Assembly (NCBI RefSeq): GCF_029867415.1
Contig: NW_026705730.1
Span: 248,001 to 312,000 of the forward strand
Direction: 5' to 3'
Source of the DNA: Vicia villosa
Taxonomy: Eukaryota > Streptophyta > Magnoliopsida > Fabales > Fabaceae
Length of the DNA: 64,000 bases
Under the pieces are notes generated by a model that saw only the letters and a program-made list of their open reading frames with translations, did no database searches and was not told the DNA's origin. Numbering within the stretch: the stretch's first letter is position 1; each line of letters opens with the position of its first letter. The translations under genes and the position numbers were made by a program. This document shows positions 11,303 through 22,796 of this stretch, one piece after another.

Positions 11303-11307
11303 ACAAT
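11303..11307 (+). repeat. Target site duplication ACAAT, left (nested copia)
   Basis: ACAAT precedes the 5' LTR and recurs at 19820-19824. The uninterrupted copy B shows a single ACAAT at this place (about 38907-38911), which confirms the empty site and the exact element borders. Confidence 0.97.
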
Positions 11308-11502
11308 TGTGAATACAAGATTACACTCAAAGATGTTTTTGATTCATGGCAAACTCAAATAAGCATTCAAACAACAAGACGGAAGCAGAAAACTTAAAGA
11401 AAAACAAGCATTGATCACTCATAGGTCAACCCTTTATGTTTATATGTTTATAGGTTGCCTCAACACAAGCAAAACAAGAAGAATGCAGAAAAACAGCAGT
11501 TA

Positions 11503-11787
11503 GGTCGACCTACCATCAACCTAGGTCGACCTAAAATGGAGAAAAACTCATATGTCCCTGCTAGGTCGACTCACACATCATTTAGGTCGACCTAAATTGA
11601 TGAATTCTACATACCAGCCTGTTAGGTCGACCTACACATCAACTAGGTCGACCTAATCTGTGAAAATGTCCCCAGAATGCATCAGAAGAGGATTCTGGTC
11701 GACCTACTCCTTCAACAGGTCGACCTAACTGGGAGCAAAATTCTGCAAGCTCTGTTAGGTCGACCTAAGCACTACAAGTGGTCGACC
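11503..11787. repeat. Five GGTCGACC palindrome pairs in copia 5' LTR
   Basis: GGTCGACC (one copy GGTCGACT) begins at 11503/11524, 11564/11585, 11625/11646, 11697/11718 and 11758/11780. The offset is 21 bp in four pairs and 22 bp in the last. Pair starts are 61, 61, 72 and 61 bp apart. Most copies extend to TAGGTCGACCTA. The whole array lies 60-340 bp upstream of the TATA-like box. The copy in the 3' LTR spans about 18474-18758. Confidence 0.95.
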
Positions 11788-11844
11788 TAACTGATCAAGA
11801 AAGTTCAAAAATCAGTTTTTCTTGGTTCTAACTGTTATGCAATC

Positions 11845-11852
11845 ATATATAT
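11845..11852 (+). promoter_or_regulatory. Candidate TATA box of copia LTR
   Basis: ATATATAT(TG) lies about 60 bp after the last palindrome and about 1 kb before the LTR end. A long R/U5 would follow. Position and composition are the only evidence. Confidence 0.4.
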
Positions 11853-12851
11853 TGTACAAGGGTAATTATTCAAGTAACACTAACGACTGAAAGATACACA
11901 AACGCTTCTTATCTTCGTTCTTCATCATCTCCAACACAATTACACATAATCATTCTTGCGTTGCGGGTTAGTGATGAGTTCGATAACGTCCATGGAACGG
12001 AATTGAAGATTCCTAGTGGGTGAAGGTTTGTGGGGTTTGTTGGTGAATAAAATCTGCGGGTTTTGTCCTCCACGACGGGTGGTTCTTGGGGGTTTTTATC
12101 AAGAGGCGTTCATTGAGGATTCGGCTGAGTGTAACGATTGAGGAACGGGGAGTTCAAGGAATCAAGACACTGCAGAAGGGAATCAAAGTGAAGCTCTTGG
12201 ATAACCTTGATCTGGCTCAAGATTAAGGGGGAAGAAGATTCAAAGGATCGACATAATTGGTTTATCGTTTATCGCTTTGTTATCTTCTTTGTATATACTA
12301 CTTTCAACATTAATGAAAGATTACCCAATTTCAATTTGGAATTGGGGGCAGACGTAGTCGTAGCGAGGACGATCGACGAACTGCCTAAACAAATATCGTG
12401 TTCTTGTCGCTTTTACTTTCTCTTTTACTTTCTGTTCATAATTGGTTATAAGTGCAAAATTGATCAACGATTCAAGTGTTAATATTGTGAATTAAAGTTC
12501 TGCACAAACATCACAATTCACCACAATTTGAATCACTATCAATTTGAACCTATCACCAAGTGTTTGTGTTTTTGCTTAATCCAATCTTACTGCATTGCAA
12601 ATCAAAGTTGTCAATCTAGAAGTTAATTGGATTTCAGTTGTTAAACGTATTGGTTAGCTATCATATTACTTCACCATCAATTCCACTTACTCTTTGGTTT
12701 TGAAACACATACAACCTTAGCAATAGCGGTCCAGAATAGACGCAAGTCGATTCAGAACCGCTTTCGCTCGAGTCAGTAGAAAAATCTGTAAAAACTTAGT
12801 GAGATCTATTCACCCCCCCCCCTCTAGATCTATAGGCCAGCGTCTAACAAG

Positions 12852-12863
12852 TGGTATCAGAGC
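12852..12863 (+). promoter_or_regulatory. Primer-binding site (initiator tRNA-Met)
   Basis: TGGTATCAGAGC begins two bases after the 5' LTR and is complementary to the 3' end of plant initiator tRNA-Met, the usual minus-strand primer of copia elements. Confidence 0.95.
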
Positions 12864-12903
12864 TCTGGTTTATTCCGTGCTACGTGAAACACTTATTGGA
12901 AAG

Positions 12904-14643
12904 ATGGCTTCTGGACCTAAAGGGGCTCATAATAGAGCTCCAGTTTTCAACGGAGAAAACTACGGCTATTGGAAGGATTGTATGTGTGTCCATATCAATG
13001 CAATTGATAGGAACATCTGGACAGCTATTGTCAATGGTCCATTTCAGATCACTATGACAAATGCAGCTGGTGCAGTTGTTCCAAAACCAGAAGATACTTG
13101 GAATGCTGAAGATGAAAAGAAATATGCATACGATTGGAAAGCGAGAAACATTCTAATCTCAGCTCTAGGAGTTGATGAATACTATCGCGTTTCCCATTGT
13201 AGATCAGCTAAAGCTATGTGGGACACATTGCAAGTTGCCCACGAGGGAACGGATGATGTCAAACTAGCTAGGATCAATACGTTAACTCAAGAGTTCGAAC
13301 TTTTCCACATGGAAGATGGTGAAACCATCGAAAGCATGCAGAAAAGATTCGTTCACCTGAAAAATTGATTAAATTCTCTTGATAGACCTGTTTCCAATGC
13401 TGTTGCTACTAACAAAATCTTAAGGTGTTTGAACAGGGAATGGCAGCCCAAAGTTACAGCAATTAAGGAAGCAAATGATCTCAACACTTTAGACATTACC
13501 ACTCTCTTTGGTAAACTAGAGGAACATGAACAGCATCTTAAATGCCTTGACATGCATGAGAAGAGGACAAAGAAAGAAAAGAACATGGAGAAAGAGGTAG
13601 AGAAGAAGTCAATAGCTCTAAAAGCTTCGAGCTCCAAGACCTCAAAACGAGAGCCAAAGGATAGTGACACAAGTGATGACGAAGACTCCGATGATGAGGA
13701 AATGGGACTGTTTGTGCGAAGATACAACAAATATCTAAAGAAAAATGGAGCAAAACATTCCGACAAAGGATTGATCAACTATAGAAAGCAATCAAACATG
13801 TTCAAACAAGATGACGACAACAAAGGAAAGATCAAAGGTCTTTGCTTCAATTGTGGGAAAGCCGGTCACTACAAACCGGATTGTCCATACCTTAAGAAAG
13901 AAAAGGAGAAAAACCAAAGCAAAGGTCATAACAAATCTAAAAGAGCTTACATAGCATGGGAAAGTGATTCATCTAGTGAAAGCTCGTCAAGCGATGAAGA
14001 AGAATCAGCAAACCTATGTTTCATGGCTCATCAAAACAAGAAAAAGAAAGCTGTAAGTCATCTTAAACCTGAACTCATAGATAAGGTATCTCATTCTCAA
14101 CTAAAACTTGCTTTTGAAGAATTACATAGAGATGCAATTAAAGCTTTCAAACTTTTGGCCTCAAATAAGAAAATATTTTCATATCTTGAATCAAAAGTTG
14201 AGAAAACCGAAAGGGATATGGAAGCTTTAAAACAATCTATGCTAGACATTCAAAAGGACAAAGTTGAATTAGATCCTACATCATGGTTTGGTTGTGAGAC
14301 ATGTCACATTTGGCAAAAAGAAGTGAGAGATCTAAAAGCCAAGTTAGACAAGGCTCTACAACCAAAAGTGACTTTTGCGGTTGATCCAAACAAGTTCAAA
14401 AGATCGTATACTCCTTTATATAGTAAATACACTTTTGTACCAAAAGTATCAACTAGCAAAACTCCATATTCTCATCATATTACCTGTCATTATTGTTGCA
14501 AAAAGGGACATACCATTGAAAAATGCAAATTTAGGAGAATTTTAGTTCCTAAAGGAGTATTTCAATGGTTGCCTAAGTGCAACAAATTGTGTACTCACTA
14601 CCAAGGACCCAATGAAAATTGGGGACCTCCCTCTTTAAATTAA
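12904..14643 (+). pseudogene. copia gag with one internal stop
   Basis: From ATG at 12904 the frame reads MASGPKGAHNRAPVFNGENY, a typical copia gag start, through the capsid-like domain to an in-frame TGA at 13366-13368. The same frame then continues to TAA at 14643. The second part holds a Lys/Glu-rich coiled region, the zinc knuckle CFNCGKAGHYKPDC (about 13847-13888) and a second CCHC-like motif CHYCCKKGHTIEKC. Gag forms the virus-like particle, and the knuckles bind element RNA. Because only one codon breaks an otherwise intact reading frame, the loss is recent. Readthrough or trans-supply of Gag is possible. Pol begins just at the end of this frame. Confidence 0.9.
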
Positions 14644-17600
14644 TCTTGCAGGAAAAGTGTCTTGACATTGCCGAAAGGTTGTGGTTCCTTGATAGCGGAT
14701 GTTCAAGACACATGACTGGAGACCTATCTCTTTTCGTTGAGTTTCAAGCAAAGAAAAAGGGGTATGTCACCTATGGAGATAACAATCGGGGAGCCATACT
14801 TGGTAAAGGAAGTGTTGGTAACCCTTCTACCACTACTATAACTGATGTGCTGCTAGTAGAAGGTCTTAAACATAATCTTTTAAGTATAAGTCAATTGTGC
14901 GACAAAGATTTTAAAGTAATGTTTACAAATTCTGGATGCACAATAGAACATACTAAGAAAAGAGACATTATGTTTAAGGGCTTAAGAGTAAACAACATCT
15001 ACATGCTAAACTTGGATGAGGTATCTAAGTCTAGTACCAAATGTCTAGTTGCTCTAGGCGATGACTCATGGCTTTGGCATAGACGTCTCGCCCACATAAA
15101 TTTTGACTTACTAAATAAAGTTGTCTCAAAAGATTTAGTAATCGGCTTACCCAAAATGAAGTTTTCAAAAGATCATCTATGTGATGCTTGTCAAAAGGGA
15201 AAGCAAACAAAAATCTCTTTTAAATCAAAGAACGTGGTTTCAACATCACGCCCTCTTGAACTACTTCACATGGATCTCTTTGGCCCTTCAAGGACTAAAA
15301 GCATAGGTGGAAACACCTATGGTTTTGTCATTGTCGATGATTACTCGAGATTTTGTTGGACAATCTTTTTACCTAGTAAGGATCAAACTTTTCCAGCCTT
15401 TACACAATTTGCAAGATTATGTCAAAACAAAATGAACAACAAAATAGTTGCAATTCGAAGTGATCACGGTGGAGAATTTGAAAACATTCTTTTTGAAAAA
15501 TACTGTGATAAACATGGAATTGAGCATAACTTTTCAGCTCCTAGAACACCTCAACAAAACGGAGTAGTTGAACGTAAAAATCGAGTTCTAGAGGAGCTGG
15601 CAAGAACAATGCTGAATGAGGGTAATCTACCAAAGTATTTCTGGGCTGACGCGATTAGTACAGCATGTTATGTTTTGAATAGGATAACAATACGTCCTAT
15701 ACTGAACAAAACTCCCTATGAATTACTAAAGGGTAGAAAACCAAATGTATCTCATCTCCATGTATTCGGTTGCAAGTGTTTTGTTTTGAACAATGGTAAG
15801 GATAATCTTGGCAAATTCGATGCTAAAGCTGATGAGGGCATATTCCTTGGTTACTCACAATCTAGCAAAGCATATCGAATATATAATAAGAGATTACTTA
15901 TAGTAGAAGAGTCAGTACATGTTTCTTTTGATGAATCTTATGCAAAATATGTCGAGAAAGGTCTTTCATTTAATGGTGCAGGCCCATCCACTGAAGACAT
16001 TGTAAAGGATAAGGAAGATGAGGATGAAAATATTGTAAAGAAAGATGCTGAGAGAGAGAAAGATGAGTCTCACAATGAAAATGAAAAAGAAAGCATCTCA
16101 AACAATGAAGAACTTCCCAAGGCCTGGACAAACGTGAAAGACCATCCAATTGACAATATAATAGGAGACATCTCAAGGGGCGTTACAACACGCTCAAAGA
16201 TAAGTAACTTCTGCCATCATTTTGCTTTTGTTTCACAAGTTGAGCCGAAAAACGCTAAGGACGCATTACTTGATGAGCATTGGCTAATGGCCATGCAAGA
16301 AGAATTAAACCAATTTAAACGGAATGATTTTTGGGACTTAGTCCCTCATCCGGGAGATCATCAAGTAATAGGCACTAGATGGGTTTTTCGTAACAAACTT
16401 GATGAAAACGGTGTTATTACTAGAAACAAAGCTAGATTAGTTGCCCAAGGTTACAATCAAGAGGAAGGTATTGATTATGAAGAGACATACGCTCCTGTAG
16501 CACGTCTCGAAGCTATTCGCCTCTTACTTGCTTATGCTTGTTCTAAAGACTTCAAACTATTCCAAATGGATGTTAAGAGTGCCTTTCTAAATGGCTATAT
16601 AAATGAAGAAGTCTATGTTGCTCAGCCACCCGGCTTTGAGAATTACATGTATCCAACTCATGTTTATAAGCTGAAACGTGCTCTATACGGTCTTAAACAA
16701 GCCCCTCGGGCTTGGTACGAACGTTTGAGCAAATTTCTACTTAGTCAAGGGTACTCTAGAGGTAAAGTTGATACTACTCTCTTTATTAAAAGAAAAGATA
16801 AGGATATTCTCTTAGTCCAAATTTATGTAGATGATATTATATTTGGGTCCACTAATGCAAAACTTGTCAAAGACTTTTCTAAGCTTATGCAGAGTGAATT
16901 TGAGATGAGTCTCATGGGTGAGCTAAATTTCTTCCTTGGCCTACAAATCAAGCAACTCAGTCATGGAACGTTTGTGAATCAAACTAAATATTGTACGGAG
17001 CTGCTCAAAAGATTTGGAATGAGTGAAGCAAAGGAAATTGACACACCTATGGCAACAAATACAAATCTAGACAAAGATGAGAAAGGTAAAGAGGTTGACG
17101 TGAAATTATACCGAGGTATGATAGGTTCACTATTGTATCTTACTGCCTCAAGACCAGACATTATGTTTAGTGTGTGTATGTGTGCAAGATATCAATCTTG
17201 TCCAAAAGAATCTCACTTGAAAGTTGTCAAAAGAATTTTGCGATACTTACGTGGAACTACTACATATGGCCTATGGTATCCAAAAGGAAATGAGTGTCAT
17301 TTGGTAGGATTCTCCGATTCAGATTTTGCTGGCTGCAAATCCGATAGAAAAAGCACTAGTGGAACGTGTCATCTATTCTCAAACTCATTAATAAGTTGGC
17401 ATAGTAAGAAACAAGTATCGGTTGCATTATCCACTGCTGAGGCAGAATATGTAGCTGCTGGAAGCTGCTGTGCACAAATATTATGGCTCAAGCAACAACT
17501 TCTTGACTTTGGTATTAAGCTTGATCACATACCTATCATGTGCGACAACACAAGCGCCATAAACTTGAGTAAAAATCCTGTCTTACACTCACGTACCAAA

Positions 17601-17777
17601 CACATTGAAATAAGGCATCACTTTCTACGAGATCATGTAGAGAAAGGAGACGTTACTTTTGAACATGTAGAAAGCAAGAAGCAACTAGCTGACATCTTCA
17701 CCAAACCGCTAGCAACGGAGCAATATTTCAACATTCGTAGGGAATTAGGGATACTCGATATCTCTAATTTGGGTTAA
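14619..17777 (+). CDS. copia pol polyprotein (PR-INT-RT-RNase H)
   Basis: An uninterrupted frame of about 1050 codons. The aspartic protease DSGCSRHM lies near residue 25. The GAG-pre-integrase zinc domain follows, with LWHRRLAH and [10 protein letters not shown]. The integrase core has catalytic Asp in HMDLFG (about 218), Asp in RSDHGGEF (about 280) and Glu in VVERKN (about 317). RT has [42 protein letters not shown] and the catalytic YVDD near 735. RNase H has [17 protein letters not shown], and DIFTKPLA near the end. All catalytic motifs look intact. No obvious start codon is expected, because pol is in the -1 frame relative to gag and overlaps its last 25 bases. Whether this is programmed frameshifting or an indel cannot be told from one copy. 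Confidence 0.95.
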   Translation: MGTSLFKLILQEKCLDIAERLWFLDSGCSRHMTGDLSLFVEFQAKKKGYVTYGDNNRGAILGKGSVGNPSTTTITDVLLVEGLKHNLLSISQLCDKDFKVMFTNSGCTIEHTKKRDIMFKGLRVNNIYMLNLDEVSKSSTKCLVALGDDSWLWHRRLAHINFDLLNKVVSKDLVIGLPKMKFSKDHLCDACQKGKQTKISFKSKNVVSTSRPLELLHMDLFGPSRTKSIGGNTYGFVIVDDYSRFCWTIFLPSKDQTFPAFTQFARLCQNKMNNKIVAIRSDHGGEFENILFEKYCDKHGIEHNFSAPRTPQQNGVVERKNRVLEELARTMLNEGNLPKYFWADAISTACYVLNRITIRPILNKTPYELLKGRKPNVSHLHVFGCKCFVLNNGKDNLGKFDAKADEGIFLGYSQSSKAYRIYNKRLLIVEESVHVSFDESYAKYVEKGLSFNGAGPSTEDIVKDKEDEDENIVKKDAEREKDESHNENEKESISNNEELPKAWTNVKDHPIDNIIGDISRGVTTRSKISNFCHHFAFVSQVEPKNAKDALLDEHWLMAMQEELNQFKRNDFWDLVPHPGDHQVIGTRWVFRNKLDENGVITRNKARLVAQGYNQEEGIDYEETYAPVARLEAIRLLLAYACSKDFKLFQMDVKSAFLNGYINEEVYVAQPPGFENYMYPTHVYKLKRALYGLKQAPRAWYERLSKFLLSQGYSRGKVDTTLFIKRKDKDILLVQIYVDDIIFGSTNAKLVKDFSKLMQSEFEMSLMGELNFFLGLQIKQLSHGTFVNQTKYCTELLKRFGMSEAKEIDTPMATNTNLDKDEKGKEVDVKLYRGMIGSLLYLTASRPDIMFSVCMCARYQSCPKESHLKVVKRILRYLRGTTTYGLWYPKGNECHLVGFSDSDFAGCKSDRKSTSGTCHLFSNSLISWHSKKQVSVALSTAEAEYVAAGSCCAQILWLKQQLLDFGIKLDHIPIMCDNTSAINLSKNPVLHSRTKHIEIRHHFLRDHVEKGDVTFEHVESKKQLADIFTKPLATEQYFNIRRELGILDISNLG

Positions 17778-18264
17778 TTACGTTTGTTTTCTCTTAATAT
17801 TATTTCTTTACTTTATGTATATATCTATTTGTCTTGCTAACATTTTTTTAGCATAAAGGTAGTTCATCATCAAGCCAGGCGTCATATTGAAAAAGCGGTA
17901 ACGTAATTGTTGTTCACTTCCAAAAATATTATTGATACTATAATATGCTATCAATTAACATGCTTATAGTGACCTCATGCATAAAAACTGCTCCTGCTCA
18001 CATATGTGTCTCATTCTACCATTAACTACCCTTTACCTACTATAACTATACATGCTAGCATTATTATCTATGGTTCTCTTGTTACTCTTCTATTCTCCTG
18101 TTTTCTCTTTTTGATGTTGTCAAAGGGGGAGATAGATGCTGGATGTACGAGGGAGCTTTGTTGAGAGATTGCCCTGTTGAGAGATAGATGCTGGATGTAC
18201 GGGGGAGCTCTGCTGAGTCTTTATCATTTACTACCAAAGCTTAGTCGAATGGTTTGCCATCATC
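17778..18264 (+). other. copia 3' untranslated spacer
   Basis: About 490 bp between pol and the polypurine tract. No envelope-like ORF is seen. It contains two near-copies of AGAGATAGATGCTGGATGTA-type phrases (about 18130 and 18182), a short direct duplication. Confidence 0.7.
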
Positions 18265-18276
18265 AAAAAGGGGGAG
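18265..18276 (+). promoter_or_regulatory. Polypurine tract of copia
   Basis: AAAAAGGGGGAG lies directly upstream of the 3' LTR start at 18279, the usual plus-strand primer site. Confidence 0.9.
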
Positions 18277-18278
18277 TA

Positions 18279-19819
18279 TGTGAATACAAGATTACACTCA
18301 AAGATGTTTTTGATTCATGGCAAACTCAAATAAGCATTCAAACAACAAGACGGAAGCAGAAAACTTAAAGAAAAACAAGCATTGATCACTCATAGGTCAA
18401 CCCTTTATGTTTATATGTTTATAGGTTGCCTCAACACAAGCAAAACAAGAAGAATGCAGAAAAACAGCAGTTAGGTCGACCTACCATCAACCCAGGTCGA
18501 CCTAAAATGGAGAAAAACTCATATGTCCCTGCTAGGTCGACTCACACATCATTTAGGTCGACCTAAATTGATGAATTCTACATACCAGCCTGTTAGGTCG
18601 ACCTACACATCAACTAGGTCGACCTAATCTGTGAAAATGTCCCCAGAATGCATCAGAAGAGGATTCTGGTCGACCTACTCCTTCAACAGGTCGACCTAAC
18701 TGGGAGAAAAATTCTGCAAGCTCTGTTAGGTCGACCTAAGCACTACAAGTGGTCGACCTAACTGATCAAGAAAGTTCAAAAATCAGTTTTTCTTGGTTCT
18801 AACTGTTATGCAATCATATATATTGTACAAGGGTAATTATTCAAGTAACACTAACGACTGAAAGATACACAAACGCTTCTCATCTTCGTTCTTCATCATC
18901 TCCAACACAATTACACATAATCATTCTTGCGTTGCGGGTTAGTGATGAGTTCGATAACGTCCATGGAACGGAATTGAAGATTCCTAGTGGGTGAAGGTTT
19001 GTGGGGTTTGTTGGTGAATAAAATCTGCGGGTTTTGTCCTCCACGACGGGTGGTTCTTGGGGGTTTTATCAAGAGGCGTTCATTGAGGATTCGGCTGAGT
19101 GTAACGATTGAGGAACGGGGAGTTCAAGGAATCAAGACACTGCAGAAGGGAATCAAAGTGAAGCTCTTGGATAACCTTGATCTGGCTCAAGATTAAGGGG
19201 GAAGAAGATTCAAAGGATCGACATAATTGGTTTATCGTTTATCGCTTTGTTATCTTCTTTGTATATACTACTTTCAACATTAATGAAAGATTACCCAATT
19301 TCAATTTGGAATTGGGGGCAGACGTAGTCGTAGCGAGGACGATCGACGAACTGCCTAAACAAATATCGTGTTCTTGTCGCTTTTACTTTCTCTTTTACTT
19401 TCTGTTCATAATTGGTTATAAGTGCAAAATTGATCAACGATTCAAGTGTTAATATTGTGAATTAAAGTTCTGCACAAACATCACAATTCACCACAATTTG
19501 AATCACTATCAATTTGAACCTATCACCAAGTGTTTGTGTTTTTGCTTAATCCAATCTTACTGCATTGCAAATCAAAGTTGTCAATCTAGAAGTTAATTGG
19601 ATTTCAGTTGTTAAACGTATTGGTTAGCTATCATATTACTTCACCATCAATTCCACTTACTCTTTGGTTTTGAAACACATACAACCTTAGCAATAGCGGT
19701 CCAGAATAGACGCAAGTCGATTCAGAACCGCTTTCGCTCGAGTCAGTAGAAAAATCTGTAAAAACTTAGTGAGATCTATTCACCCCCCCCCCTCTAGATT
19801 TATAGGCCAGCGTCTAACA
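18279..19819 (+). repeat. 3' LTR of nested copia
   Basis: Colinear with 11308-12849 with about five differences. It ends GCGTCTAACA and is followed by the target duplication ACAAT. It carries the same five GGTCGACC pairs. Confidence 0.95.
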
Positions 19820-20708
19820 ACAATAAGTTCATCTGGATCCCCCAAGTGTTAATGTGTTGGTATTGATAATTCCAAAGGATGGGAAATCTACCTTGACTCA
19901 TAATGTCAAGTGTTGGCTTCTTATTTCGGTTAGACCGTTCTTTTCCTTAGCTTTTATTTTACGCAATAGGATAGCCTCTTCATCTCCTCCCACTTCTTAA
20001 ATTTTCAAAATCTTCTCCCTTTTTCAAAATATTCTTATGTTTGCAACCTTTTCAAAACCTTTTCTCAAAAAATATCTTTCGCCCTTAGTGGCTTTTCTTC
20101 AAAATTTTAGACACCGTTAATTGTCGAAATGAGTGGTTATACCCCACAATTTTGAAATTGATTGATATAATGAGATCTTTTCCGCGTGAGAGAGCTAGTG
20201 GCATACTCGTCGATTTTATCCGAGTTGGAGCCCTTCTTTCATTTGCGATGCAAAGAACTCGTTTGTTCTCATGCTCAAGATCCACGGCTGAGTATTTCTC
20301 TCCGACAACGATAAAGTGTTTATTCGTTTTCAAACATTTTTTCCCTTTAAGCGGAACTACATTAGCTCTGACTTCTCCATTGCACCGAGGAGGTATGTAG
20401 GCCCAAAGCTAAACGCTTTGCCGAGCTTATTTTAAAAATAAAACAAACCCTTTTTTAGCACACACACACACAGACTTTCAAAAAGGTTCCTGTGGAATAC
20501 CACAGATATGAGGGGTGCTTAAAACCTTCCCCTCATATAATCAACACCCGTACCTGAGATCTCTTTCTTGTTTTAAAACCAAAACTTTGGGTTTTACGTT
20601 CTTTTCCCTTTTCCTTTGAAAAAATAAAGCGCGGTGGCGATTTCAAACGGAATATTGATTCGAGTCAATCCCATGGCTTCGATATCAGATTTTCCCCGCT
20701 ACAGGGAC

Positions 20709-21560
20709 AAAGGATGGTGTACCTACTTTTCCAATACTAATAATCTTTCCTTTATTGTTGTCTCCATAAGTGACAAATCCTTAAGATTTAAAGGTTAAAG
20801 ATGAAAATGTTGATTTGTCTCCAATCATGTGTTTGGAGCATCCATTATCAAGGTACCGCATGTTGGTGGTGGCTTTTAAGCATTTAAACAAAACAAAAAA
20901 AAATTTGTTAGGCACCCAATGTGGTTTGGTGATTATGGGATAGATCCTTTCTTTACCCAAACATACTTTTCACATGGAATACCAATGTTTCTCATATAAC
21001 AAGCATTTGGGGTATGGCTTTAGAATTACATTAAAAGCATGAAGATGTATTAAAAGACTTATTTATTTTAGAATAATGTAAATACTTTTTCACATAAGTC
21101 ATTTTTGAGTCAAAGTTATCTTGCACCTTCTTAGTTTGATCATTGTTGTAAGCATGGCTAAACGTTACAAATATAGTTTTAGTTGAACTAGGTTTGTCAA
21201 TTTGGAATATCCAAGACCAGATCTATCATTTGTATATCTTTGATTGCTTAGAACATTATCTAAACCAAGTTGTCCTTTTTCATATTTTCATATCACTTAA
21301 TTCAAGTCAACAATGTCTAATTCAAGAAAATTACACTTAGTACATGTTGAATCTTTAGCTTTGTCTAATTCCACTTGCATAATATTAACCTTACTTTCCA
21401 CACATGAAATTAGTTTCTTTTGTTTTGTACATGTTCTATAAAGAGTTAAGCATTCAACATATAACTCAAGAAATGCATATAGTAATTCATCATACGAGAA
21501 TAATGTAAGGCTATCCATGAGAAATTTGCTTGTTCTTTATTGTTCGAATATGTGGATCAA
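20709..21560 (-). pseudogene. Decayed copia protease and gag, minus strand
   Basis: The minus strand gives a protease-like segment near 20826-20870 (RYLDNGCSKHMIGD, with Asn where Ser is usual after the catalytic Asp) and a gag C-terminal segment at 21297-21518 with LYRTCTKQKKLISCVESKV and CTKCNFLELD. This is the 5' half of the copia whose pol lies at 6800-8786. The Ogre solo LTR separates them. Multiple frameshifts are present. Confidence 0.7.
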
Positions 21561-21569
21561 CTTACTTCG

Positions 21570-22457
21570 TTATCTTCCTATGTAATCTAGGCTTTCTTTG
21601 GTCTCATTATTAAACTTGAGACTCCACACGCAAAGGGGGGGGGGGTTGGAAATTGTGGGTTTTAGAAAAACGATAGTTTGAAAAAAAAATTGTTATCAGT
21701 ATCAGAGTTCAAAACCGTTTTAAAAAATTATTTTACAAATAGCAGCAGAAAGTAAATACGTAGAAAATAAAGAGTTAAGGGTAAGATAAATAACACCAAA
21801 GAACTATACAGATTTGAAAAAGAAGAATTAATCATGTCCCAAAGATTTGATCTTGAGAGTATCCATTAGTGCTTAAGAAATTTAGTAGTTAAACTCTCAA
21901 ACCCCTTTATATAAGTAAAATTGAAGTTCCATGCTAACTTCCAACCAAACAAGGAACAGTGTACTAAAGCAGTTAGTCATCCTTCCAAACAGAAAATTGA
22001 AATGGTTAGACTTCCAGCCAAACAAGATTTTATACATAATTATCTTGAACCAAATCAGAGTTCTAAACAAGCTATCCTTTGAACCGAACTGAAGTTTCGA
22101 ACAAGCTAACCACGAACCAAGTTGAGATTTTTAAACGAACTGGTCTCGAAAGGAATAAGGGTTTTGAAAAAGATAATCTCGAACCAAGTTTATATTTTAA
22201 ACCAGGAAGATCTCAAACCTATATGAGATTTTAAACCGGGCTGATTTGAAATTCAAGAAAAGAATGTAAATGTTGCGTTTCTATGAAAAAGGAAGTAATT
22301 GACTTACGTGAAACCCTAGGTAATATCACCCAAGGGAAGGAAAAACTTGACTTGATCTTATAAATTTAAAGACCTTCCTTAAATAAAAATGGACTAGAAT
22401 TTAAAGAGAATAAAAAACCTAATAAAAGCGTAGATCATAAGAAAAAGAATCGTTCAG
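21570..22457. other. copia-derived non-coding sequence at the end of unit U
   Basis: It contains a G-run (about 21636-21646), a stretch with repeated AACCAAGTTGAGATTTT-like phrases reminiscent of an LTR, and from about 22270 a plus-strand gag-like fragment. That fragment closely resembles 45770-45960, and in copy B it continues uninterrupted past the repeat border. No complete element ends could be fixed. Confidence 0.45.
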
Positions 22458-22796
22458 ACGAGGTCTTTTTAGGCATATTATTGGCGCCCATGAGCAATTG
22501 TGCGTGCCGGTAATATCCGATAGAAGATTGAAAACTCTGGGAACCTTTGTAGAACCCGATTGGCAGGTACAAAATTCCCTAGAACACACCTTGTGGGATG
22601 GGTAGACCCATGGCTCCATGCTCGTGACGTCGAACCTAAGAACCTGGACTGTGTGATTTTGTGTGATTTGATGTGATCTTGTGTGCTCTTGATTGTGATT
22701 GATGCATAAACCATGCATCCATGCATTCATAAAAATAACATTCACAAATGGTTTTCAAGGAACTTAGAGACATTTTTTGTAAATATCACAGGTACC

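Larger units (their letters stand above)
11308..12849 (+). repeat. 5' LTR of nested copia
   Basis: It begins TGTGAATACAAG and ends GCGTCTAACA. It contains five GGTCGACC pairs, a TATA-like box near 11845, and a C-run just before the end. Compared with the 3' LTR I see about five differences, including one T indel in a T-run near 12095. Confidence 0.95.
11308..19819 (+). mobile_element. Full-length Ty1/copia retrotransposon, SIRE/Maximus-like
   Basis: An 8512-bp element with LTRs of 1542 bp (11308-12849) and 1541 bp (18279-19819), TG...CA ends, a primer-binding site for initiator tRNA-Met, gag, pol in copia order (protease, integrase, RT, RNase H), a polypurine tract and a 5-bp target duplication. 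Pol motifs such as [14 protein letters not shown] and [13 protein letters not shown] point to the SIRE/Maximus lineage. No envelope-like ORF exists between pol and the 3' LTR (about 500 bp). I counted about five LTR differences, so the insertion is young. Gag carries an in-frame TGA, and pol is in the -1 frame relative to gag. Confidence 0.95.
8792..20703 (+). mobile_element. Ogre-type Ty3/gypsy solo LTR, interrupted by a copia element
   Basis: The LTR runs from TGTCATACCCC to CCCCGCTACA and is flanked by GGGAC on both sides. After removal of the nested copia (11308-19819) and its 5-bp duplication, it is 3395 bp, the same length as the copy at 36396-39790. The 3' end carries the phrase AAATAAAGCGCGGTGGCGA followed by CGAGTCAATCCCATGGCTT, which I recognise from legume Ogre LTRs. 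A TATA-like box TATAAATA lies at 9471-9478. No internal region follows, so it is a solo LTR formed by LTR-LTR recombination. It sits inside the minus-strand copia protease/spacer region. Confidence 0.85.
6173..22457. repeat. Large direct repeat, copy A (unit U plus nested copia)
   Basis: This segment matches 33777-41543 base for base except for about 35 substitutions or one-base indels that I could count by eye, and except for an 8512-bp copia element with its 5-bp target duplication present only here. Without the insertion the unit is about 7.77 kb. Contents in order: L1 ORF1 fragment, minus-strand copia pol remnant, Ogre-type solo LTR, minus-strand copia protease/gag remnant, and plus-strand copia-derived sequence. 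The left edge lies in the end of the element at 5855-6190. The right edge abuts the Ogre internal region abruptly, without a TG...CA LTR border. Confidence 0.95.

Noticed and set aside
12207..12482. 91-codon frame in the copia LTR, present identically at 19177-19452
   Set aside because: It lies wholly inside the LTR. Identity between the copies follows from their being LTRs, and the composition shows no domain or coding bias.
17778..18278. Envelope-like gene, expected in some SIRE elements
   Set aside because: The interval is only about 500 bp and all frames are short.
22419..22745. 108-codon minus-strand frame across the copy A/Ogre junction
   Set aside because: It crosses a rearrangement border and overlaps the Ogre leader on the other strand. 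No family motif.
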